Assembly: GCA_003157225.1 (NCBI GenBank)
Contig: PMIZ01000263.1
Span: 1-5,521 of the forward strand
Reading direction: 5' to 3'
Length of the DNA stretch: 5,521 nt
Source of the DNA: Actinomycetota bacterium
GTDB taxonomy: Bacteria; Actinomycetota; Thermoleophilia; RBG-16-64-13
Positions 1 to 5,521 of the stretch are shown here, one piece after another. Under the pieces are notes generated by a model that saw only the letters and a program-made list of their open reading frames with translations, was not told the origin of the DNA and did not search any database. The stretch's first letter is position 1, and each line of letters starts with the position of its first letter. The position numbers and the translations under genes are program-made.

Positions 1-336
1 GTACAAAGCAAGGGCATCCTTCGCTCGTTTGGTGCAGAGGATGCGCCCCGGCCTCAACTGCTCCACCAGCCAGGGGATGGCTCCCGAGTGATCCGGCTCC
101 ACGTGGTTGATGACCATGTAGTCGATGGGCCGCAGGCCGCAACAGCCTCGTATGCGCGCCAGCATCTCCGGACCGAACCCCTCGCGGCAGCCGTCGACCA
201 AGGCCACCTTCTCATCAAGGATGAGGTAGGAGTTATACGTGGTGCCTCGCGGCGTCTCATAGCCATGGAAGTCGCGCAGGTTCCAATCGATGACCCCCAC
301 CCACCAGATCTCGTCCCTAACCAGGAATCGCTCCAT
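1..336 (-). CDS. FprA/ROO-type flavodiiron protein, N-terminal part (runs off left edge)
   Basis: This is the first 112 codons of an A-type flavoprotein (flavodiiron protein), a cytoplasmic enzyme that reduces O2 to water or NO to N2O at a diiron site, with electrons passed through FMN. What is visible belongs to the metallo-beta-lactamase-like domain. The stretch TTYNSYLILDEKVALVD (residues 32-48) is typical of the family. The iron-ligand motif HVEPDH lies at residues 78-83, giving ligands H78, E80 and D82. The later ligands and the flavodoxin domain, in a family of about 400 residues, would lie beyond position 1. The ATG at 336-334 shares its A with the TGA stop of the upstream cysteine-rich gene, and GAGGAG lies 5 nt before it, so translation is probably coupled. 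The family call is firm. Whether O2 or NO is the physiological substrate cannot be told from this part. Confidence 0.93.
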   Translation of the reverse strand, partial: MERFLVRDEIWWVGVIDWNLRDFHGYETPRGTTYNSYLILDEKVALVDGCREGFGPEMLARIRGCCGLRPIDYMVINHVEPDHSGAIPWLVEQLRPGRILCTKRAKDALALY

Positions 337-554
337 CAGTTCTCCTCGGTGGCGCTTTCGTCGCAGTAGAAATCAGCTTGCATACCGTACCCACTCCATA
401 GCGGGCACCAACGGCACGCGCAGAAACCGCGGGTGACGGTCGTGGAACTCCTGCCCCTCACGCAATAGAAGCTCATCCCGTCCTCCGCCTTGGACGGGCA
501 GTTGCCGCAGAGGCAGGCCGCCGCGTTCTCTTCATTGTCGGAAATATCTATCAA
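336..554 (-). CDS. DUF2769-type 8-cysteine small protein, TTG start
   Basis: This is a 72-residue protein of unknown function that matches the DUF2769 pattern from memory. Eight cysteines form two similar halves. The first is C14-x-C16-x2-C19-P followed by C31; the second is C45-x-C47-x2-C50-P followed by C64. The last cysteine of each half sits in an FYC tripeptide (residues 29-31 and 62-64). Each half could supply four thiolates for one iron, zinc or Fe-S centre. There is no signal peptide or membrane segment, so it should be cytoplasmic. The start chosen is TTG at 554-552, overlapping the upstream methyltransferase TGA (553-551), with a weak GGTGG 6 nt before it. An ATG upstream in the same frame (650) lies inside the methyltransferase gene and would add an arginine-rich shadow sequence. 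The stop overlaps the flavodiiron start. By position it may be a redox partner for that enzyme, as rubredoxin is elsewhere. This role is inferred. Confidence 0.82.
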   Translation of the reverse strand: MIDISDNEENAAACLCGNCPSKAEDGMSFYCVRGRSSTTVTRGFCACRWCPLWSGYGMQADFYCDESATEEN

Positions 555-1528
555 CGGCGTCCACCCGGGCGCCTGGCGAGGACGAGCTGGGTGCCGGCCG
601 TCTCGACGTCCACAACCTCGATGTCGGCGAATCCGGCGTCGCTCAGCCATGCCCTATGGTCGGCCTCGGTCCACACCTCTCCGCCTTCGGTGGAACGAAG
701 CATGTTGACCCCGAACATCGCGGCGCGATGACTGAGGCCCCACACGTAATCCTGGATGGCGATGGCGCCCCCCTCTGTGGTGATTGAGAAGGCCTCACGC
801 GTGACCCTGGAATTGGTCTCACGATCATATATGTGATAGACGTTGCCGAAGTAAACCAGGTCGAACCGACCCGCGGGCAACGAGGCCGTGTAGTCGCCAC
901 CGATCAACGTGATGGCCGCCGCTTCGTCGCCGAGGAACTGGCGGGCCACAGGAAGAGTCGCCTCCCGGTCGAACAACGTGGCCTTCACGCCGCGCCGGGA
1001 GAACTGCCGGGCGAGATGCCCGACGGCGCCTCCGATGTCCACCATCGTCCCGATACTGCCCGAGTATGCGAAACAACGATCGACGATCTCATCCAGTATC
1101 TCGGGGTCCCGTTCCCCCATCGCGGAGACGGGGGCCGTGAGACTCACTTGGTCGGTATTGCGCGGCGCCGGCTTCCCCGTGCGGATGACCTCGGGTAGCT
1201 CGAGCCACCCCCGCATCTTGTTGACCTGATGGATCAGCCCCGAACGCTCCAGAAGCGGGCCTGGGTCGACGAGGTGCGCTCGGCCGGTGGACGTAAGACG
1301 GTAGAGGGGGTCGCCATTGCCGGCCGCCGCGCGCTCGGCGATCTCCTCTTCGGCTAGGGCCTCCAGCACGATACGGCTCGCCCGCGCATCGGCACCCGCC
1401 GCCGCGGCTATCTGGGCGGCCGGGGCCGGACCCTCGGACGCCAGCGCGTCTATCAAGCCAGAGCGGAGCGCGCCCACCAGCAAGAGCAGACGCTCCACCG
1501 AAGCCCTATCCACCAACGAGTCCTTCAC
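551..1528 (-). CDS. SAM-dependent O-methyltransferase-like protein (PF00891-type)
   Basis: This 325-residue protein has the layout of bacterial acetylserotonin-type O-methyltransferases. Residues 1 to about 90 form an alpha-helical winged-helix dimerisation region, with LYRLTSTGRAHLVD resembling the usual wing. A Rossmann SAM-binding domain follows: motif I VDIGGAVGH at 163-171, the acidic residue D187 in TLFDRE, GDY at 211-213, and YFGNVYHIYDRE at 226-237. H232 in that last motif aligns with the usual catalytic-base position (LHDWDDE in relatives). WTEADHRAWLSDAGF near the C-terminus is also typical. The substrate cannot be deduced; relatives act on phenols, tetrapyrroles, carotenoids and antibiotics. 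The GTG start at 1528-1526 follows GGGGAGG on the minus strand with a 4-nt gap, which supports this start. The gene leads a minus-strand operon, and its stop overlaps the start of the DUF2769 gene. It diverges from gdhA. Confidence 0.88.
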   Translation of the reverse strand: MKDSLVDRASVERLLLLVGALRSGLIDALASEGPAPAAQIAAAAGADARASRIVLEALAEEEIAERAAAGNGDPLYRLTSTGRAHLVDPGPLLERSGLIHQVNKMRGWLELPEVIRTGKPAPRNTDQVSLTAPVSAMGERDPEILDEIVDRCFAYSGSIGTMVDIGGAVGHLARQFSRRGVKATLFDREATLPVARQFLGDEAAAITLIGGDYTASLPAGRFDLVYFGNVYHIYDRETNSRVTREAFSITTEGGAIAIQDYVWGLSHRAAMFGVNMLRSTEGGEVWTEADHRAWLSDAGFADIEVVDVETAGTQLVLARRPGGRR

Positions 1529-1532
1529 TGCA

Positions 1533-1539
1533 CCTCCCC
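1533..1539 (-). promoter_or_regulatory. Shine-Dalgarno site of the methyltransferase gene
   Basis: The minus strand reads GGGGAGG here, followed by TGCA and then the GTG start. This near-perfect anti-16S match supports the GTG start at 1528. It contrasts with the divergent gdhA gene, which has no comparable site. Confidence 0.75.
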
Positions 1540-1551
1540 TCGTTGTTTCTG

Positions 1552-1560
1552 ATTATCCCA
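1552..1560 (-). promoter_or_regulatory. Candidate extended -10 promoter for the methyltransferase-DUF2769-flavodiiron operon
   Basis: The minus strand reads TGGGATAAT: an extended -10 TG, one base, then GATAAT, a 5/6 match to TATAAT. Transcription would begin near 1545, giving a short leader that still contains the Shine-Dalgarno site. No good -35 hexamer is visible at 15-18 bp spacing, so the call rests on the extended -10 alone. Confidence 0.35.
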
Positions 1561-1566
1561 TCCTGC

Positions 1567-1595
1567 TGGACTTTGAACGTCGGCGTAACTATCAT
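1567..1595 (+). promoter_or_regulatory. Candidate housekeeping-type promoter for gdhA
   Basis: TGGACT at 1567-1572 (4/6 to TTGACA) is separated by exactly 17 bp from TATCAT at 1590-1595 (5/6 to TATAAT). The expected transcription start is about 1601-1603, only a few bases before the ATG at 1606, so the message would be leaderless or nearly so. The 77-bp space between the divergent starts leaves little room for other promoter positions. This is a pattern match only. Confidence 0.4.
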
Positions 1596-1605
1596 CCGGT
1601 GCAGG

Positions 1606-2967
1606 ATGCACGAGTATGCGGAACACATCATGGCGCTCGTGAGGGCCAAGAACCCGGCCGAGCCAGAGTTCCACCAGGCCGTCCTCGAGGTGGTGGAATC
1701 GACGAGTCTCGTGATCGAGCGCAATCCGGAATACCGGGCAGCCAAAATCATGGAACGTCTGGTGGAGCCCGAGCGGGTGATCATCTTCCGAGTGCCTTGG
1801 ATGGACGACGAGGGTGAGATCCAGATCAACCGCGGCTTCCGCATCCAGATGAACTCCGCCATCGGCCCGTACAAGGGCGGCCTGCGCTTCCATCCGTCGG
1901 TCAACCTAGGCATCCTCAAGTTTCTCGCCTTCGAGCAGGTGTTCAAGAATTCGCTCACCACTCTCCCCATGGGCGGCGCCAAGGGCGGCGCGGATTTCGA
2001 TCCCAAAGGCAAGAGCGACGGCGAGGTCATGCGCTTCTGCCAGAGCTTCATGAACGAGCTATTCCGCCATATCGGCCCCGACACCGACGTACCGGCGGGC
2101 GACATCGGCGTGGGCGGACGGGAGATCGGCTACCTGTTCGGACAGTACAAACGGCTCCGCAACGAGTTCAGCGGTGTGCTCACCGGCAAGGGGCTCAACT
2201 GGGGCGGCTCGCTCATCCGGCCGGAAGCCACCGGCTACGGCTGCATCTATCTCGCGGCGGAGATGCTGGCTACCAGGGGCGAGACCTTTGCAGGCAAGAC
2301 CTGCCTCGTTTCAGGAAGCGGCAACGTCGCCCAGTTCGCCATCGACAAGATCATCCAGCTCGGAGGCAAGCCCGTGACCGCCTCCGACTCCAACGGCTTT
2401 GTCTACGACGAGGCGGGCATCAACCAGGGCAAGCTGGCCTTCCTCAAGGAGCTGAAGAACGTGCGCCGCGGCCGGATCAAGGAGTACGCCGACAGGTACT
2501 CGAGCGCGGTCTACATACCCTGCGACCCCACGGCCGACCACTCGCCCCAGTGGGATATCAAGGCCGATTGCGCCTTCCCCGCGGCGACGCAGAACGAGAT
2601 CAACGGAAAGGATGCCGTCAATCTCCTCAGGAATGGGGTGTACGCGGTGGCTGAGGGCGCCAACATGCCCACCACCCTCGAGGGCGTCAAGGCCTTCCTG
2701 GACGCGGGCATACTCTACGCGCCGGGCAAAGCGGCCAATGCCGGCGGCGTGGCCACGTCGGGCCTGGAGATGTCGCAGAACAGCATGCGCCTCAACTGGC
2801 CTCGCGACGAAGTGGACACACGCTTGCATCAGATCATGAAGAGCATCCACAGGGCCTGCATGGAAGCGGCTGCCGCCTACGGGACCCCCGGCAACTACGT
2901 CAACGGCGCGAACATCGCGGGGTTCCTCAAGGTGGCGAACGCGATCATGGACCAGGGGCTGGTGTAA
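1606..2967 (+). CDS. gdhA: Glutamate dehydrogenase, hexameric, probably NADP-linked
   Basis: This cytoplasmic enzyme interconverts 2-oxoglutarate plus ammonium and L-glutamate. The protein is 453 residues, close to the 447 of E. coli GdhA, and is collinear with it throughout as recalled. Visible motifs are GPYKGGLRFHP with substrate-binding K90, the active-site signature LPMGGAKGGADFDP (120-133) with catalytic K126, and PAGDIGVGG with catalytic D166. The nucleotide-binding loop SGSGNVA follows (236-242), then AEGANMPTT (349-357) and KAANAGGVATSGLEM (375-389). TASDSNG (258-264), at the end of the second dinucleotide-fold strand, resembles NADP-linked enzymes more than NAD-linked ones, so cofactor and biosynthetic direction are likely but not proven. 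The ATG at 1606 gives an N-terminus matching the family. An in-frame TTG at 1543 would add 21 unlike residues. No good Shine-Dalgarno precedes the ATG. The downstream receiver/PPDK_N gene is on the same strand. Confidence 0.96.
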   Translation: MHEYAEHIMALVRAKNPAEPEFHQAVLEVVESTSLVIERNPEYRAAKIMERLVEPERVIIFRVPWMDDEGEIQINRGFRIQMNSAIGPYKGGLRFHPSVNLGILKFLAFEQVFKNSLTTLPMGGAKGGADFDPKGKSDGEVMRFCQSFMNELFRHIGPDTDVPAGDIGVGGREIGYLFGQYKRLRNEFSGVLTGKGLNWGGSLIRPEATGYGCIYLAAEMLATRGETFAGKTCLVSGSGNVAQFAIDKIIQLGGKPVTASDSNGFVYDEAGINQGKLAFLKELKNVRRGRIKEYADRYSSAVYIPCDPTADHSPQWDIKADCAFPAATQNEINGKDAVNLLRNGVYAVAEGANMPTTLEGVKAFLDAGILYAPGKAANAGGVATSGLEMSQNSMRLNWPRDEVDTRLHQIMKSIHRACMEAAAAYGTPGNYVNGANIAGFLKVANAIMDQGLV

Positions 2968-2996
2968 GTCGCCAAGTCGGGTTAGCAGGCTGCTGG

Positions 2997-3030
2997 CGGC
3001 CTCCTAGATTCAGGCCGTACTCAAGCGGCC
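2997..3030 (+). repeat. Two mutually exclusive short hairpins between gdhA and the downstream gene
   Basis: CGGCCT (2997-3002) pairs with AGGCCG (3012-3017) across a 9-nt loop. GGCCG (3013-3017) can instead pair with CGGCC (3026-3030) across an 8-nt loop. The middle arm is shared, so only one hairpin can form at a time. Neither is followed by a T-run, so this is not a standard intrinsic terminator. In GC-rich DNA such short stems can arise by chance. Confidence 0.3.
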
Positions 3031-3038
3031 GGCGGGCT

Positions 3039-3049
3039 GTCCCAGGGAC
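3039..3049. repeat. Odd-centred 11-bp palindrome upstream of the receiver/PPDK_N gene
   Basis: GTCCCAGGGAC is a perfect inverted repeat around a central A, 13 bp before the ATG at 3063 and just ahead of the ribosome binding site. The 1-nt centre is too tight for an RNA hairpin, so if it is functional it is more likely a DNA-binding site. It may be chance. Confidence 0.2.
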
Positions 3050-3062
3050 CTGAAGGAAAGTC

Positions 3063-5521
3063 ATGGCCGACACAACACAACCGACGACCCTGCAGTGGAG
3101 TCACGTCTACGACTTCCAGGACCTCATGGCGCGCAGGGTGGAGAACATCATCCTCGTGTCCAGCACCTACGACACCTTCATCCTCCAAGAGGACGGGTTG
3201 CTGAGCGAGCTCATGCTGGGCGAGTTCCTCGATCTGCACCTGCACCACACCACCGGGATTACCCACGTGTCCTCAGGGGCGGAAGCTATCCAACTCGCGA
3301 GCAGCGCAAGCAGGTTCAACCTAATCGTGTCGGCCGTCAACCTCGGCGATATGAACGCGGCCGACCTTGCCGAAAGGGTCAAGGAAGCGGGCCTGGACAT
3401 CCCGGTGGTCGTGCTCGCGTTCGACGGGGGTGAGTTGGCCGAGTTCATGGGCCGCAACGACACCTCTGCGCTCGAACGCGTCTTCCTCTGGGAAGGCGAC
3501 CCGCGCATCCTCTTGGCCATCGCGAAATACATGGAGGACAAGCTCAACGTGGCCTACGACGTGGGCGTGGCCGGGTGCCAGCTGGTCCTGCTCGTCGAGG
3601 ACAACATCCGCTACTACTCGTCATTCTTGCCCGTCATCTACACGGAGATCATTGGCCACTCCCAGCGGCTCCTCGCCGGTGAGGACAACGTGGCCCGCAA
3701 GATCCTCGCCATGAAGGCCCGCCCAAAGATCCTTCTCTGCACCACCTTCGAGGAGGCCTGGAACTACTTCTCCACGTACCAGGAGAATGTGCTCGGCGTG
3801 ATATCCGACATCGAGTTCCCGCGTGGCGGCGATCTGGACGCGCACGCTGGCGCCGACCTCGCGAAACAGGTGAGACAGGCCTGGTCGGATATCCCCGTAC
3901 TGCTGCAATCGAGCCATCCGGAGAGCGTGCGCATCGCGCAGGAGGTCGGAGCAGACTTCCTCCTCAAGGGCTCGCCCACCCTTCTCGAGGACCTGCGGCA
4001 GTTCATGGTCGCCAACTTCTTCTTCGGCGACTTCGTCTTCCGCCTGCCGGACGGCGCCACCGTCGGCCGGGCCAGCGACCTAAGGACGCTGCTGGAGATG
4101 CTTCGCACCGTCCCAGCCGAGTCCATCGCCAACCCCGCCGACCGCAACCACTTCTCCCGCTGGCTCAAGGCGCGCGCCGAGTTCCATCTCGCCCATCATC
4201 TCCGGCCCCGGGCCTCCACCGAGACGCCCGAGAGCCGCCGCCGCTATCTCATCCAGGAGATAGAGGCATACCGGCGCGAGCAGGCGCGGGAATCGGTGAG
4301 CCATTTCGATCCGGTCGCCTTCGACCCCGACAACAGCTTCGCGCGCATCGGCACGGGCTCGTTAGGTGGTAAGGCCCGGGCTTTGGCGTTCATGCGCCGC
4401 CTGCTGCGCGATTTCGGGATGAGCGAGGAGTTCCCCGGCATCCAGATCACGGTGCCGCCTTCGGTCGTGCTGACCACCCAGGTGTTCGACCGCTTTCTCG
4501 AAGACAACGATCTGCGCCCCTTCGCCATAGAGAGCGAAGACGACGAGGAGATCGAGCGTCGCTTTCTGGCCGGCAGATTCCCCTCCGACGTGGAGCAGCT
4601 ACTCGACGCCTACCTCAGCCTGGTCCACTATCCCCTGGCCGTGCGCTCCTCCAGCCTGTTGGAGGACTCCCAGTACCAACCCCTCGCCGGAGTGTACGAG
4701 ACGTACCTCTTGCCCAATAATCACCGGCTGAAGACGGTTCGCCTCGAGCAGTTGGTGAGAGCGGTGAAGCGTGTGTACGCGTCCACCTTCCGCACCTACG
4801 CCAAGAACTCGTTCAAGGTCACCCCCTACCGCCTCGAAGAGGAAAAGATGGCGGTGATCGTGCAGAAGGTGGTGGGGGCGCACCATGGGCCGCGCTACTA
4901 TCCCGACTTCGCCGGTGTCGGCCGCTCCTACAACTTCTATCCCGCCCCCCCGATGGCCGCCGAAGACGGAGTGATAGCGGTGGCGCTTGGCCTCGGGCGT
5001 ACCGTGGTCGAAGGCGGCAACGCGCTGGCGTTCAGTCCCAAGCACCCGCTGCACCCCATGAACTTCTCCACCGTGCCTGAGATGCTGGCCGCCTCCCAGC
5101 GCGACTTCATCGCCCTCGACACAGAGGCCTCGGGAGATCAAGTGGCCGAACGCCATTACCCGCTCGAGGTGGCTGAGGCCGATGGAACCCTGGCGCCCAT
5201 GGCTTCCACCTATTCCCCCGAGGACGACTCGGTGCACGAAGGCCTGTCGAGACCGGGAGTACGCCTGGTCAGCTTCGCCCCCATCCTCAGACGGCGCGCT
5301 CTTCCGTTTCCGACCGTGCTGGAGCGGCTGCTGTCGCTTGGACGGTGGGGGATGAACTTGGAGGTGGAATTGGAGTTCGCGGTGCGGCTTTCCCGGTCGC
5401 CCGAAGACTCGGTCGATTTCGGCTTCATTCAGATGCGCCCCATGGCCCGCTCCCGAGAGGCGGAAGAGCTCGACACCGATCAGGCCGATCCGGATCGGAT
5501 CCTGGTACGCTCGAGCAGGGT
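3063..5521 (+). CDS. Double receiver-domain / PEP synthase-PPDK N-terminal domain fusion (3' end beyond window)
   Basis: The frame is open for 819 codons to the right edge. The ATG at 3063 follows AAGGA with a 5-nt gap. Residues about 26-155 look like a degenerate receiver: in LIVSAVNLGDM the phosphoacceptor position is A91, and no conserved lysine is evident. Residues about 172-315 form a second receiver that keeps its key residues: acidic pair E179-D180 (LLVEDN), acceptor D249 (VISDIEFP), S283/S284, and K302 (FLLKGSP). It has an extended insert after the first strand (YYSSFLPVIYTEI). Residues about 426-795 form a PPDK_N ATP-binding domain: GTGSLGGKARAL with K437, PLAVRSSSLLED with R528, AGVYET (542-547), MAVIVQKVV, ALGLGRTVVEGG, and closing IQMRPM with R792. 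No phosphohistidine swivel domain or PEP-binding barrel appears before the edge. It may be an ATP-dependent phosphotransfer enzyme or a sensor derived from one. The substrate is unknown, so ppsA or ppdK would overstate the case. Confidence 0.85.
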   Translation, partial: MADTTQPTTLQWSHVYDFQDLMARRVENIILVSSTYDTFILQEDGLLSELMLGEFLDLHLHHTTGITHVSSGAEAIQLASSASRFNLIVSAVNLGDMNAADLAERVKEAGLDIPVVVLAFDGGELAEFMGRNDTSALERVFLWEGDPRILLAIAKYMEDKLNVAYDVGVAGCQLVLLVEDNIRYYSSFLPVIYTEIIGHSQRLLAGEDNVARKILAMKARPKILLCTTFEEAWNYFSTYQENVLGVISDIEFPRGGDLDAHAGADLAKQVRQAWSDIPVLLQSSHPESVRIAQEVGADFLLKGSPTLLEDLRQFMVANFFFGDFVFRLPDGATVGRASDLRTLLEMLRTVPAESIANPADRNHFSRWLKARAEFHLAHHLRPRASTETPESRRRYLIQEIEAYRREQARESVSHFDPVAFDPDNSFARIGTGSLGGKARALAFMRRLLRDFGMSEEFPGIQITVPPSVVLTTQVFDRFLEDNDLRPFAIESEDDEEIERRFLAGRFPSDVEQLLDAYLSLVHYPLAVRSSSLLEDSQYQPLAGVYETYLLPNNHRLKTVRLEQLVRAVKRVYASTFRTYAKNSFKVTPYRLEEEKMAVIVQKVVGAHHGPRYYPDFAGVGRSYNFYPAPPMAAEDGVIAVALGLGRTVVEGGNALAFSPKHPLHPMNFSTVPEMLAASQRDFIALDTEASGDQVAERHYPLEVAEADGTLAPMASTYSPEDDSVHEGLSRPGVRLVSFAPILRRRALPFPTVLERLLSLGRWGMNLEVELEFAVRLSRSPEDSVDFGFIQMRPMARSREAEELDTDQADPDRILVRSSR

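Noticed and set aside
1543..1605. Upstream in-frame TTG extension of gdhA (21 residues)
   Set aside because: The extra residues do not resemble glutamate dehydrogenase N-termini, the TTG has no binding site, and it would precede the candidate promoter.
1317..1817. 166-codon plus-strand open frame across the methyltransferase start and gdhA start
   Set aside because: It is out of frame with gdhA and antisense to the methyltransferase. Its composition is low-complexity Ala/Ser/Arg and it has no recognisable domain.
1506..2105. 199-codon minus-strand open frame spanning the gdhA start region
   Set aside because: It overlaps the conserved gdhA active-site region in antisense and runs through the divergent promoter spacer into the methyltransferase gene, so it is a shadow.
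2311..2850. 179-codon minus-strand open frame inside gdhA
   Set aside because: It is antisense to conserved glutamate dehydrogenase sequence and its translation resembles no family I recognise.
2968..3062. Rho-independent terminator after gdhA
   Set aside because: Short GC stems exist, but no T-tract follows any of them.
4599..5237. 212-codon open frame on the minus strand
   Set aside because: It lies wholly inside the receiver/PPDK_N gene, antisense to conserved ATP-binding motifs. It is a GC-rich shadow of a strongly supported coding frame.
3063..5521. Frameshift or pseudogene in the long plus-strand gene
   Set aside because: I translated it codon by codon: there is no internal stop, and recognisable motifs continue in one frame from the start to the window edge.
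3063..5521. Naming the gene ppsA or ppdK
   Set aside because: Only the ATP-binding N-terminal domain is shared. The receiver domains are foreign to those enzymes and the catalytic His and PEP-binding domains are not visible.

Overview
The window is GC-rich (well over half G+C by eye) and bacterial in layout: tightly packed genes, overlapping starts and stops, and GTG and TTG start codons. A flavodiiron protein and an 8-cysteine DUF2769 protein point to an anaerobic or microaerophilic lifestyle. The lineage cannot be fixed from the sequence; a high-GC anaerobic actinobacterial or deltaproteobacterial-type genome is a guess. I see no tRNA, rRNA, CRISPR array, insertion sequence or phage gene.

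Left part, minus strand (1-1528): a three-gene, translationally coupled operon read right to left. It starts with an O-methyltransferase-like protein (GTG start at 1528). Next is a 72-residue DUF2769 cysteine protein whose TTG start overlaps the methyltransferase stop. Last is the N-terminal 112 residues of an FprA/ROO-type flavodiiron protein, whose ATG shares a base with the DUF2769 stop and which runs off the left edge. Flavodiiron proteins reduce O2 or NO with electrons from small iron proteins, so the cysteine protein may be a redox partner. That is inference.

Centre (1529-1605): a 77-bp divergent promoter region. On the plus strand, a TGGACT-17-TATCAT promoter candidate sits so close to the glutamate dehydrogenase ATG that the mRNA may be almost leaderless, which fits the lack of a good ribosome binding site there.

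Right part, plus strand (1606-5521): a complete hexameric-type, probably NADP-linked glutamate dehydrogenase (gdhA), then 95 bp with no convincing terminator. After that comes a very large gene, open for 819 codons to the right edge. It encodes a degenerate receiver domain, a second receiver domain with conserved phosphorylation residues, and an ATP-binding PEP synthase/PPDK N-terminal (PPDK_N) domain. The fusion suggests two-component-type control of an ATP-dependent phosphotransfer enzyme or of a sensor derived from one. The most unusual items are this fusion next to gdhA and the methyltransferase-DUF2769-flavodiiron operon.
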